Positions 1 through 11,121 of a stretch of DNA of 64,000 bases are shown here, one piece after another; the stretch's first letter is position 1; the number at the start of each line of letters is the position of its first letter. Location: contig MU270026.1 of the NCBI GenBank assembly GCA_021432635.1, positions 62,001-126,000 of the forward strand. Reading direction: 5' to 3'. A program made the translations under genes and the position numbers. The DNA comes from Thozetella sp. PMI_491. Taxonomy: Eukaryota; Ascomycota; Sordariomycetes; Chaetosphaeriales; Chaetosphaeriaceae. The notes below the pieces were generated by a model that saw nothing but the letters and a program-made list of their open reading frames with translations, made no database searches and was not told the DNA's origin.

Positions 1-1557
1 TGACAGTAGCAGTTTCCGCGCCGCCGGGCTGTGTACCCTTAGGCAGAAGGGTGGCTCCGACCGCGGTGGTGTACGGGCAAGAAACTGGCGCTGGCGGGTT
101 GAAGATGTTTCCGTTTCCTTGGCAGTCGCCGCCATGCCCTCCAGCAACGCCACCATCGCCGCTGGAGAACACAATAGACGTGCCTTGAAGACCAAGCTTC
201 ATGAATTCGTCGCATTGGCGCTACACATAACGGTTATCATCTCTGGCCCGACGTTGTAGAATTGAGAGTGAGACTTGGTCTCGGACGGGCATACTTGAAG
301 GTAGCTTGTGGGCCAGTCAGCTTCGGTAAGGCCATACGAGATCGATATGACATGCGTTGGCGTGAAAGTGCCGCACATCTCGTTAGGGGTGGTGCCGTCG
401 ACGCTCGTAGGATCACCTCCTTCATACGTGCAGAACGATCCGTCAATAGCATCTAGCCACTGGTCCAGGAAGCCGAGGTGGGAAGAACCGTCATAGTTGT
501 CATGAGACTGGTATAGTTCGGTGGACTGGGGGTAAATGATCGGGATCGAGACTTGAAAGTCCAGCGCAGCCTCACCCTCGGCATTATTGGGGTTAGGTGA
601 CGTGCCCTTGGGCCAGTCGATGAGGTCAATCTTCGGACCAAATCCCTTGGGAATGTTGGTAGCATACGTGCTGTAGAACTTGTCGAGATCTGACTGCCTG
701 TGCTCTTCATCGTCGCTCTCAAAGATACCGAGACGGTTGGAGGCGTTAGACAAGGTTCCAGCGGTGATGTTATACAAAGATTTGATGCAGGCGGGGGTAA
801 TCTGTGTATCGCAACCCGTGGTCGCCTCTACTTTCGGGTTAGCCACGACGCCCTATTAAGACTCCTGCCAGAAGGGGCAGAGGAAGATATGCAGCGTCAT
901 ACCAGCGGGAGAAAGCGACTTGAATGGGCGTGCAGGGCCGCGACCCGGCGAGCTTCTCTTCTTGAGCATGGCAACGCCAGGGGTGATAAAGTCCACATGC
1001 TCTGAGACGGCCCTAGGCAGGCTATAGCCGTCGGTGCCGAGATGCTCGCTCCGTGTCCGCTTATTCTCGTACACAGAATATCTGGTTTGTAGCATCTCCT
1101 CCAGCTGGCTAACGGTGGTCCTAAACTGGAGCCAGCCATTGCTTTTCGTCGACCTGATCTCCGAGCCAGGGATGCCAGCCTCGACGAGCCATTTCCTGAC
1201 TACATCTACAGAGTCTTGGCTGGGGCGGAACATCGCAGCGACCTGGTCGCTGGTCCAATGCTTGCCATAGTTCGCAGAATCAGGGTCTGAGCTGTGTGCA
1301 TGTTAGCTTAAGAGTGTGCGTGAGATGCCGCCCCGTCTGGTCCCCGAAGATGCTTACACATCCATAAGAAAGTCCATGCCGCTCTCCAGGTTGCGTTGCT
1401 TCAGCGCAATCCGAACGGGAACCAGAGTATCCGCAGCAACAGAGCGCTTGAGCATGTGAGACGGCATGTCGTCCCGCTTCTCATGGATGACGTCGCTCAT
1501 GGGCATGCCCAGGGCGGCGGCGACAAAGGCAGCAACGAAGGTAGAGACGATCTTCAT
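1..1557 (-). pseudogene. Sedolisin (S53) tripeptidyl-peptidase-like gene, damaged; 3' end outside window
   Basis: Secreted acid serine-carboxyl protease of the sedolisin family. The ATG at 1557 begins a signal peptide (MKIVSTFVAAFVAAALG). A pro-kumamolisin prodomain follows, with a typical DSANYGKHWT segment spanning the first intron (about 1292-1357). A second intron lies near 853-895. The catalytic domain shows the Glu/Asp pair in EGEAALDFQ, and after the lesions VFSSGDGGVAG and CPYTTAVGATLLPKG. The catalytic Ser should lie beyond the window edge. Two lesions sit just before the RQCDEFMKLGLQG segment: a net 1-nt frameshift near 239-243 and a TAG at 221-223 in the restored frame. No plausible intron removes them. 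I therefore call it a probable pseudogene; a sequencing error could explain one lesion but hardly both. Confidence 0.8.
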
Positions 1558-3040
1558 GGCGACAAGACTAAGGTATGCAGAATACACAGGGTGGTGAAGT
1601 GAGAGCGAGATGGGAGCCAGACTCACGATGATGAGGCAGGCATCACCAAGCAATTTGTAGTGAGAGGTCGCGAGCCTTCGGCGGAACAAGATTCCTAGGA
1701 AATACATCCGGAAACCCCCAAAGTACTCTCGGTATAGTCCCTTCTCCAGCTTCTTGCTTACCTTGGTAGGGGATCGGACTCTAAGCGTGATAAAGAAGGT
1801 TACACTCTGCCCCCTGCGTCCTGCTCGTATAGGTCCACAATGGGGGCGACCGCGCTGGTTGACCGTCGATGCATCACACGACGCTGCAATGGGGCCACAC
1901 GACCTTTTCGTGTTACAAGCTGTTGCAATCATTCATCGTTGCAAAGTCATATGTAGCCACCAAAGACATACCGGGAGGCCAAACAGCTATCTACGTCCGT
2001 GCCAGGCTTGATAACTGGGGCTTTGATGGTGAAGGCTAGCTGCAGTATGAAATTGTAGGGACATGAAAATTACTATAGCCAGTCCACATACGTATGCACA
2101 TAGAGTAAAAGGGGACTGGCATAAACTAGCATCATATATGCCTAAATCCATCTGTCTATTCAGTTCAGCTTCCGACCAAGCCATTGGGAGCGCTAGGTAC
2201 CAGTAAGTTAAGGTACTCCGCCAAGGGAAAGCATTGGCCTTACGTACATTGCATCAGCCGAAGCCGCATCGGCAATTGGGTCAATGGCTCGCTAGATATT
2301 CCCTGAACTTTGGTCGACAAGACAAGGATTGCGTAGCTGTGGGCTTGCCCTAGCGAGTGGATCGGGCTGAATCTGGAAAAATGTACCTGAGCGGCTCCTT
2401 GACCTGAACTAATGCGGATGATTTTTAGTGCCTCAGCATACCTTCGGCCGAGGTAGATAGCAAGCGCTTGCACGATGACATGCCAATTCGGGATACGAAT
2501 GCGAAAACGAGAAAGTTGCTTAACAGACACAGTCCGGCTGTTTTGTATCTCCGACCGTGTGATGAAGATTTGAGAGCTGCTGACGATAAAGCGTGCGCGT
2601 GCCCCGCATCTACTTATCGCACGGCTTAGCATCGCTATAAGCCCGTCCTAAGATCCCTAATCGGGGTAAATTTCTATCCGAGGAAAGCAATCAGTTGAGC
2701 GCTTTGAAGACATTGAAACCTTTTCACCGCGGGAAAGTAGTAGTCTAAATCTCGGCCATCCGGTTTAGTAGACACACCCCCGCACGGGATAGCCACAAAT
2801 GGGGAAGGTAAATATTCCCAACTCACGCGTTGAATTTTCGTACGCTTCACCCGGCATGGAGTGGCATCGCATGACACATAACCCGGCTGCCTAGACGGGT
2901 GCAATATTCTAGGAGCGGCAGGCGGGCGACGCGCATTAGCGGCGGTTGTAACCGTACCTCTGCTATGCCAACTTCCCGTAATAGCAGGTGTGTAGATAAG
3001 CCCGCCCGTAGCATTGCTTCACCACTGCCGGCTGCTGGAG

Positions 3041-3116
3041 ACAAGCTTTCTTGGCAAGCTTTAACGGCAAATTTTTTGGACAAGCTTTTACGACAAGCTT
3101 TTACGACAAGCTTTCA
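3041..3116. repeat. Degenerate tandem repeat, about 12-14 bp unit
   Basis: About six copies of a unit containing ACAAGCTTT or GCAAGCTTT follow one another. The last three share the spacing unit CGACAAGCTTTTA almost exactly. The unit recreates a HindIII site each time. Function is unknown; it could be the tail of a decayed element or a minisatellite. Confidence 0.65.
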
Positions 3117-3182
3117 TACCCCAACTACGACCCTGATGCAGATTAAACCTGTCGTGTGATTAGATAACATTTAACTACAGTG

Positions 3183-3265
3183 ACGATCCACTTCGCCTCA
3201 TCTCAAGGTAAGCTGGGTTGGTGATATCTACTATTAGTTGGGTGACCACGGAAATGGCCGCTTTA
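3183..3265 (+). other. Possible 5S rRNA-derived relic
   Basis: The stretch TTAGTTGGGTGACCACGG, preceded by an AAGC-containing block, resembles the 3' half of fungal 5S rRNA (TTAGTAGTTGGGTGGGTGACCACC). The 5' half is not convincing, so this is not a functional gene. It could be a 5S pseudogene or a SINE head. Confidence 0.25.
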
Positions 3266-3969
3266 GTAGGTGCATGCTCTTGACTTGACGTCGATTTCAC
3301 GCGCTCGTAGGCGACCCTTACAGATAGCCTTTAATTATCTCTATGCACTATTTTCTATTCCTAGATATTGGATGAACTGGTACGTTTTAGTTCTCCTTCT
3401 CTTAGGCTTTGCCCTTTGTAACTGTATTCTGTGAGCCGCCACTTTCAGTCCAACATGTCCGCTCGAGCGGGCAAGCCTGCAGCACAACACATCCCGCGCC
3501 CTCAGCAATATTCTTCACGAACTTTCTAAATGGTAGGGCTTGTTATTATTGTTCACGCAGGATCGTCTTCCCATCTCTTCCACGTCGGGCACTAGATGTT
3601 TGATATCAACAACGAGATAACTAGCATTAAAGACAACCTTTCCTGTGGGTAAGGGAAGTCCGAGAGCGTGGAGTAAATAATTGACGGCGGTGGTCTTAGG
3701 ATCTTTAATGCAAGAACTAAGTCTTAGTAATCGGATTAATTACTGAAGAGTAAAGAACTATCTGTGATATCTAGGTAGAGACTGTGGTCTTCTATTAAGT
3801 TTCTCTTCACTAGCGAACTCCCATGGTTCGTTGGCCGAGATCTTAATCTTCGCTGGCCGAGATGTTACAACTCGGTGGGCGCTCTGATTGGAGGGGACTA
3901 GTGGCCTGGATGCCTGAGGTATTCAGTTGTTGGTTCTGCCCCGCCTAGGCTGGCGCTAGGTCCGTTGCT

Positions 3970-4675
3970 TGGGCCGTTGGTGACCGGGGCTGATGCATGT
4001 TCGTAATAAAAAGGACCGTCGATAAACATATACCGCCGTAGAGGTTCGCCCCCGGTCAAAGCCTGGCCCCACGGCTCTAGCGAGCTCGGCCCAGAATCCC
4101 TCGCGGAACTCTTGCCGCATTGTCGACCCATAGCCGTTGTTTCCTGGCGTACCACCAATGACAGGAAGGGGTTCCTCCGGTTGTCCAGATGGTCGAACCA
4201 CGTTAATGGTCAAACAATCCTCTGAGGATCGGTAGAAATTAGAGTCAGACTACGATGCGTCGTCAGATAATCCAAAATACGCCTGTCTCCCTGTCGGAAG
4301 TACCCACTCCATAGCCCACGCACTAGAGAGGAAGGGTTAGTGACATTTCCCGCTAACTACGCGCATCGGCTCTTATCAACACCTACAATGGGGGAATATT
4401 CGGTGGCGTTTCTCTCATCATCCCACGTTTCGTTGAGGCTTACTGGAGCCCGGAAGAGGAGATCACCAACCGGTGGCTGAGCGTATGGCATTCCCAGAAA
4501 CTCATCTTCGTTGTAGTGAGCATTATACTTGCCTACATACGAACCATTTCTAGTGGTTGCTCGTGGGGTGTAGCTGGCGCTGGTCTTTGCAAATGAAACG
4601 AGCAAAATGCACAAGCCAGGTTCTTGAACCAGCGTGGCGCCATCACGAAGACGCTACGAAGTGACCAGAGGTTGA
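3970..4675 (-). pseudogene. Carboxylesterase type B remnant
   Basis: Read from about 4614 downwards, the N-terminal part of a fungal type B carboxylesterase is clear: GSYVGKYNAHYNEDEFLGMP, then PYAQPPVGDL and FRAPVSLNETW. Beyond a putative intron come CVGYGVGTSD and then SEDCLTINVVRPSG, but in different frames with a stop between them. Sequence after PLPV jumps to GGTPGNNGYGSTM. The usual WIHGGG oxyanion segment is therefore lost, and no GESAG nucleophile follows. The likely start ATG (about 4650) is also out of frame with the body. It reads as a truncated, frameshifted pseudogene. Confidence 0.6.
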
Positions 4676-5305
4676 CGTAGGAGGCTATAGGATGATCCGG
4701 ACATGCTGATATACTCTATTTAAGTGACGAGAATATCTAGCAAGCTACCTATTAGGCCCTTCCACGCCGTATGCAGGCATCAGATAACTGTATAGTCTTA
4801 TCTTGCATCAGTTGTAATTAATGACTCGTTGAATCTCTAAATGGCCACATTTATGGATGCCCCCGCGGAAATTAGGTCACATCCGGTGGGTATGGTATAC
4901 TAAATGCTATCCTAATCACACTGAGAGAGTCTATCCTCGTACCCGCCCTCCCGTTTTCCATGGCCTTCTCCAATTTTCCGCGGCAACGGCTGTGGGATTC
5001 TTTGATACGCGGCGCCGTGGGGGCCCTATCGTGACCCTCGAAAGCATATTGATAGGCAACCGAAGATGCTTCGAAGATGACGAAGGGATATGTAAGTAGA
5101 AAAGAGCGGGTATGTCCTACTAGAGCCAACTATGGATGTGAAATGACGATGGGGAATCTCGATATGGCAGATAAACTGGCATGTTCGCGATATGGAGGCG
5201 TCACAGTCGGAGTCGGGAAGTTGCAGCTTCCTGACTGCAACTACTTTGAGAGCCCTGATCTCCGGAAAATGCCTTGGGTGGATTGAAGAACGGACTTAAA
5301 TGTCG
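4676..5305. other. Intergenic, nothing recognised
   Basis: Short frames on both strands do not resemble proteins. It separates the esterase remnant from the convergent 3' end of the first dehydrogenase. Confidence 0.5.
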
Positions 5306-6322
5306 TCACCAAGGAATTTCTTCGCCAGAGATAGTACCGAGAAACTTACCAGATGTAGCCTCACGGGTCGCCTTATCAACCTATACTATATCAGCCCACC
5401 TTTATTTTGGCACTTGTTGCGTAAGACCTACAGCACTTGTGAGGGCCACGGCGGCGTCTTCCAACGTGACCGGTGCCTTCTCCATACCCAAGTACCGGGC
5501 AGTTGCATTCCCGCCATCACTTTGTACAAGACTGGAAGGAATGTCAGATCACAGCTGCATTGCACCCTTTTTTCGGGCTGGTGCACACAGTCCTTACCCC
5601 GGTGAAAGAGCGAAGCAAACTAGCCAGGGGTTGTCGATATGGACGGCACTACAAATGCCGTGGTCAGCCGTATAGACACAAGTGCATCATCGAACAAGTA
5701 AAGAGTGGAACGAGAAACGCACACAGTCCACCAGTTCAAGCCGGCCTTCGCGATGCCATAGGCAGGTGCGACGTGCGCGCGATAAGCCTCCAGTTTAGAG
5801 ATCGACGCAGCAGCGCTGCTGACAGACGCCCATTTCGGTGCTGTAGACTTTTGGAGAAGGGGTTTGACGGCCTTGAACAGAGCAAGCGGTCCAACGGTGT
5901 TCAGTTCAAACAGGTCAAGCACCTCGTCCGTTGTGATCTCGTCTAGTGGGGTAATCTTGTCTCGATTGCCACCAGCATTTGCTACAACAATGTCGATATG
6001 GCTGACTCCAGCGGCCTCGATAGCCTTGACGGCCTCGGCTGGATCTCCGTAAGCCTTGCTATCGATCTTGACCACAATGAGACGAGAGCCATCTCCCGTT
6101 GGCAGCTTCTGGAGCTCCTGCACAGTGGCATCCGTGGGTTCCCGGACGGCCCCAATCACGGTGTGTTGTACGCATAACAAGTATGCTTGCAAAACGGCCT
6201 TCCCAATCCCTGTGGGGACATATAATATTGTTAACCAACGCCAGCCGTAGGAACGCCGACACCACGTTTGACTACGTACCTCTTGACGCGCCAGTCACAA
6301 GAACCACAGTCGAAGCCGCCAT
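5306..6322 (-). CDS. Short-chain dehydrogenase/reductase (norsolorinic-acid-ketoreductase-like)
   Basis: NAD(P)H-dependent oxidoreductase with a Rossmann fold, 257 residues in five exons (about 6322-6280, 6209-5723, 5648-5598, 5531-5414, 5380-5306; the sum is a whole number of codons). Visible motifs are the cofactor loop VTGASRGIGKA (split by intron 1), VANAGG, the active-site YGIAKAG (Tyr-x3-Lys), and the C-terminal HIDNPWLVCFALSPG then GLVQSDGGN. The last block is typical of the fungal Nor-1-like SDR subgroup. No signal peptide, so probably cytosolic. The substrate cannot be told from sequence. It ends with ISGEEIPW. Its neighbours are a Zn2Cys6 regulator and two further SDRs. Confidence 0.88.
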
Positions 6323-6823
6323 AGAGATGATAATTTCTTTTAGCTTTGAATATCCGAATACAGAGTAAGGTGAGATCAGGAGTTCAGGAGGGCTCAGACG
6401 CGAGAAGACCACGAGCAACCCGGGACGACGACTGAAAACTCTTTTTGGACGAAGCCACGCGGGGTATCTACGAAGAAGCTTCAAGTTGCGGAAATAGACC
6501 CAAAAGAGATGCACCAAACTCCAAAGCTCCACTTTAACAGCCATCTGACGAAAGGAATGGCCGGAATAAATACGCAAGCCACTTCATGAGACTCGGAGTG
6601 ATGTCAGATCACGTGGTATCCGTATTTGTGAAAGACATCGGCTGGGTATAAATATCATTTACACATTGATCAAACAATTCTTGTTAGTCCCAGATTTGCT
6701 CAAAGGTAGACGTCTCTGTCTGTGCCCTTTTCACTGGCTCGTTACATCATTAGAGCTATAGAGATCGCACCAGCAGCAGCAACGCGTCACATTTCTCGCC
6801 AAGGCAAGACAAAATACGGTACA

Positions 6824-8336
6824 TTATGGTGCGAATGCGTAGCTTCCTAGCATGGTATACACGCCCCAGTAAGGTATATTGCGATCTGTCTCGAGCAAAT
6901 CCGCGACTTGCTTGACCATTTGCATACCGCCAGCCTCCGCAATGTAATTCAGGGTCTTTATCGCCCACATGCGTAGCTTCGTGTTTTGCGAGAATTGACC
7001 GGCGGCGTAGAGTGGCGGTACCATTGTATAACACTGCAACATCTGAAGTGGCGTAAATGGAATCGCATTGCCTGCTCTTGCTTCGGGTAGGATACACTGC
7101 GGTACCGCGGCGCAAATCTCTTCGGCTATTTGCTCTGTAATGGCAAGAGATTCATTCACCTCATCCAATTTTTTGAGTCTCTCGGGGTCTCGAGTGGTGT
7201 GATGTTGGAGCATGCCGTGTAGGAACAGCCGCATGACGCGAAATACGTTTGCTCCTTGCGTGGTGAAGTGATCAGGGTATATGTGGTAAAACCCACCATA
7301 GACAAGTGGACTGTGGCCTTGGGCGCAAACGCGAGTTGGTCTCCAGAGAGGTGCCAGCCTCCTACTTGTCGTTATGAATTCGGACTCCATCTCCATCAGA
7401 CTCGCTATAATATCGGCATTAGTCGAGAATCGACCCTGGCTTATGTCGGCCTTGAGGTTTAGGAAGCGGAGAATCGGTTCGGTGGCGAGCCATTTGGCAT
7501 CATTCCTCTTTGCGTATGGGTCTAGCTTTCGACACAAGTCCATGAGTTCGTCCGGCACGCGAAGCGAAGCTGCCCCGCAGCTAATGCTCAAGGTAATGAC
7601 TAGGCGGGTAGCAAGTCGTCGAGCGGTGTGCGTGCTCAGATTATCATCGCCCCTGGCCTTGACTAAGGATAGCGCTCCGTTGACGTGGACCATCCACGAG
7701 AACCCGGTAACACGGTCCCGGTTGACGATTTTCTCGTAGAGATCCAGCAGCAGCACGGACTGTAATGTCGAGTCCAGGACGGCCTCCCGGCTGTTCCGAA
7801 GAGCCTGGTTGACGAGACGGAGTGCGACGAGGTACTTCTCGCTTGCTGTAGTCGAGAGCGAGCTTTGCGCATAGTGATTTGCCATGAGGGCAAGGCTGAC
7901 CGCATCAACACTCTCTGCTAAGGGACTCCCGGGCGCCGCCTGATCGTAAAGAGCGGGGAGGGCGTCATGGCTTCTGGTAAGTCCAAAGACGTAGAAAGAA
8001 AAGAAGGCAGCCCTGGATCTGGCCTCACACCCAAGGTTAAGCCCCGCAGGGCCGTCCTTGGCAGCTGCATCCCATGCTCTTCTGCTGTACCTCTCCAAAA
8101 CATTGCTGCGCGCCTTCTCCGTTTCGTTTTTGACCCTTAGCCTGTCCGGGTCACGGTACCCCAAGCATGTAACTTCAGCTCTCCGGCACTGTCCGCAGCC
8201 CTCGGGGTGGAGGTCACACTAAGTATCAATCAGTGGAAACTTCCAAGAGGGATGTGGAAGTTAATGCAGAGGCTACCTTGAGTTTCCTTTTCCGGCAGCG
8301 GAGACAGGCCTTGGACGGCGTGCCTCGGTAAACCAT
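6824..8336 (-). CDS. Zn2Cys6 transcription factor
   Basis: Nuclear fungal regulator of 484 residues in two exons (8336-8277 and 8218-6824). The intron lies inside the zinc cluster, between RKRKLK and CDLHPEGC. The spliced N-terminus gives a perfect C-x2-C-x6-C-x6-C-x2-C-x6-C binuclear cluster (ACLRCRKRKLKC, then CGQC and C). The rest is a helical fungal-specific regulatory region without other recognisable motifs. It lies between SDR genes transcribed in both directions and may regulate them (inference from position). The ATG at 8336 is the first that includes the whole zinc cluster. Confidence 0.9.
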
Positions 8337-9005
8337 ATTGGGTTCCACAGGGTGATTAACTAGCGAATTTCTACCGATTCAGTGCTATTCGGCATAAAAA
8401 ATTCTGCAAAGAACATAGATGCAATTATAGCCTTGCTAGCTCTTCTAAACATGCAATCGTAAAGAGCGCGACGTGTGGCTTGAGTGAAGCCGTGACTTGG
8501 GAGATGATGTTCGTCAAATCTCACCTAAGATCATTGGCTCGGCAGATTCGATCGTAAACCATGCTAGTCCTAAAAGGGCTAGCGTTACGTTGTTGAGGCT
8601 ATTGGCAGGGGTCAATCACTCCACATCAAAATGTTTGCATTAAAGTTGCCCTTGCGGTGCGCGAAGTGCGCTTCTAGTGGCTAGGTAGCGTCGAGCTCCC
8701 AGCGCGGTCGCGATATTTCGACGTTTGTAATAGAAGACCACGTGCTCAGTCTCCACTTGAGTATCTCTATAATGGAAAGTGTTACGTTGCAAGGTTTCGT
8801 GGTATGCTTTACTTGTATGCAGAATGGTATGTTGATGAAGGTAAAGAGCAAGGGCCACCGAAATGCCTCGCGTATATAAAGTAGGTAGGTAACTATGGCT
8901 GCCCTCTTCCTGTGCGCAGGAAATAATATCGCAGATCACTTCATTTAAGCCAACAGGTTCAAAACACGTCAAATTCTTCAGAGGTATCCTAATCTTGCTA
9001 ACACT
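8337..9005. promoter_or_regulatory. Divergent intergenic region between regulator and SDR
   Basis: This 669-bp stretch carries the start regions of the minus-strand regulator and the plus-strand SDR. A frame across 8640-9122 on the minus strand overlaps the SDR start antisense and shows no protein features, so I do not annotate it. A TATA-like TATATAAAG lies at about 8873-8881, roughly 125 nt before the SDR ATG. Confidence 0.4.
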
Positions 9006-9902
9006 ATGAGTTTCCAATATAAGCGCATCCTCCTCGTCGGCGCGACCTCCGGCATTGGCGCAGGCATGGCGGCCAGATTCGTCGAAGAAGGCAGCAAAGT
9101 CATCGTCGTAGGTCGTCGGCAAGACCGGCTCGATGCCTTCGTGAATAAGTACGGGCCGGAAAAGTCGGCTAGCATCAGGTTCGATGTCACCGACTACGCT
9201 GGTCTCGATTCCTTTGTGAAGAAGTAGGTACTAAACTTCGCAGAGGGGTTTTCGACAAAGTTCTTATCCGTTCCCTAGAGTTCTCGACGAGTACCCGGAT
9301 TTAGATTGTGTCTTCTTGAACTGTGGCTACCAAAGCCAATTCCGGTTGTTCAAACTGGATGAACTCGACCTGCTCGCCTTCCACCGTCAAGTGAACACAA
9401 ACTTCACATCTCTTGTTAATATGTCAATGAAGTTCTTGCCTCACCTCGTCAATAAACAGTATCCTACCAACATAGTCTTCACGGGCAGTGCCCTCGGCCT
9501 TATCCCGGCCGTCCTCATGCCGGCCTATAGCGCATCCAAGGCGGCTCTAATCGCTTTTGTTGACTGTCTTCGAGCACAGAATCAGTGCAAGACCCTCAAA
9601 ATCACTCATATTATCCCTCCCATTGTGCAGAGTATGTATTATACCCTGTAGAGAGTGGCGACACAAGCTGATCCGACCAAGCTGAGCTGCACGACTATAC
9701 GGGTACCTCGGGGAGGTCATGGGGGATGCCGTTGCCTGAATTCGTGGAGGAGTGCTATGCCCAGCTCAAAACTGGAGCTGAATGGGTAGAAGTCGGAGTT
9801 TCTTTTCCAGGAGAGCATGAAGAGTATCGGGTGATGCTGGATAACAGAGAAAAGGTGGCCGGTGGTGTAACCAAGATACTGCTGTCTCGGTTTGAGCTAT
9901 GA
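9006..9902 (+). CDS. Short-chain dehydrogenase/reductase
   Basis: Rossmann-fold oxidoreductase of 263 residues in three exons (9006-9223, 9279-9631, 9682-9902; whole codons). The cofactor loop is LVGATSGIGAGMAA, and the GRRQDRL stretch suggests NADP preference (inference). The active site is YSASKAALIAF with an upstream Ser in FTGSALG. The usual NNAG structural motif is replaced by LNCGYQ. The C-terminal part, ELHDYTGTSGRSWGMP, is typical of fungal SDRs related to DltE/YdfG. No targeting signal is visible. It is convergent with the next SDR; the two stop codons are about 80 bp apart. Confidence 0.9.
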
Positions 9903-9980
9903 TACGGGGCAGAGGCACGGGTCTCAATATGTTCTATATTTTGACACATAGTAAGCTATTTGCCACAACTTCCCGGCTCG

Positions 9981-11121
9981 TCACTGGGAATTTCGATCAT
10001 TCCAGGTTCGATCAAACACTACAATGGAGCGTTGTGCTACAAATTCTTCGGTCAGCTAATGCTTCCTCAAATAGTGTTTAGAGCACGAATCGGGATACCT
10101 ACCTGAAGGTACCACATCCATCGCTTTTATTGACACGTTAGGTGGCTGGGTAATCATGTGAACCGCGGCAGCGGCAATATCTTCTGATGCGAGAGGCCTG
10201 AGCCGTGCGGGTTAGCTCTCTATATGTGGTTGTTTCTCGGGTTGGCAAGAAAAAAAGGCCAAAAAAGCCACAAGGACGTACTCGAACCCCTGGAAAAACT
10301 GATTATACTGCGCCTTGTCATGCCCAACCCTTTGGGAATGAAAGTTTGTCGCCACGCAGCCGGGACGCAACGCGAGGACCTTGATATTTGTTTCAGTCAG
10401 TTCATTTCGAAGTGCATTAGTAAAGGCTTCTTGGCAAGCTTTGTTGGCATGATAGACAGCCTCTCCTGGAAAAGGCGGTACTTCTAGGCCGGTGATCGAA
10501 GTAATGTTAAGTATGGTTCCCCGTTTTCGCGTTCTCATAGATCGATTTAGCACAGCGTGGGTGACAAACATCATGCCATTGATGTTTGTGTTGTTCATAG
10601 TCACGATATCCGAAATTTTCTGATCGGGAAATATGGCTGGAGCACCGAGCGCTAAGCCCGCCTAAACAGGTCAACTTTTAGCTAGTTCTCGTAGACATTC
10701 TTCTTTTTTGGGGGCATCTTACGTTGTTCACCAAAATGTCAATGTCTCCGATATCTTGGATAGCAGAAGCAATTGCACTGTCGACTGCATCGTAGTCGCC
10801 AATATCAACGGCTCTGTACGCCACGGTACCTCCGTACATCGTGGTCAGTTGTTTGGAGAGATTCTCCAGCTTGTCCTTTTCGGTTGCGATTGTCAGTGCC
10901 CCATATCGAGGGCGCCAAGATGCCCTTTTATAACCAAGTACATGAACTGACTTGTGATCGCGACAAGAGAATGAGGCGTGCACCTAATTTGGCAAGCGAG
11001 ACTGCGATTGCTTCGCCTATTCCCATAGACGCGCCGGTCTAGGTTCTCAGGTCAGCGGTGGTTCGACACTATCGTTGTCCGTGTTCCGTACAAGCAAAAC
11101 CACCTTTCCTTCTAGCGACAT
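9981..11121 (-). CDS. NADP-dependent 3-hydroxy acid dehydrogenase-like SDR (YMR226C/YdfG type)
   Basis: Cytosolic SDR of 266 residues, close to the usual 260-270 of this family, from six exons (11121-11092, 11038-10952, 10875-10723, 10661-10282, 10197-10103, 10036-9981; whole codons). Motifs: TGASMGIGEAIA cofactor loop, ILVNNAGLALG (joined across intron 3), SITG with catalytic Ser, YHANKACQEAF, and RPGCVATNF. The C-terminus PPNVSIKAMDVVPSAQ and FDRTWNDR is characteristic of the yeast YMR226C / E. coli YdfG group, which oxidises L-allo-threonine and other 3-hydroxy acids with NADP+. The physiological substrate here is unknown. Confidence 0.92.

Larger units (their letters stand above)
1558..3970. 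other. Intergenic, repeat-bearing, no supported gene
   Basis: No open frame here looks like protein. The stretch holds a short tandem repeat (3041-3116), a possible 5S rRNA relic (about 3183-3265), and a short decayed coding-like stretch on the minus strand near 3560-3710. The 5' part is presumably the promoter of the sedolisin-like gene. Confidence 0.5.

Noticed and set aside
8640-9122. 160-codon frame on the minus strand
   Set aside because: Overlaps the start of the plus-strand SDR antisense and has no domain; composition is that of a shadow frame.
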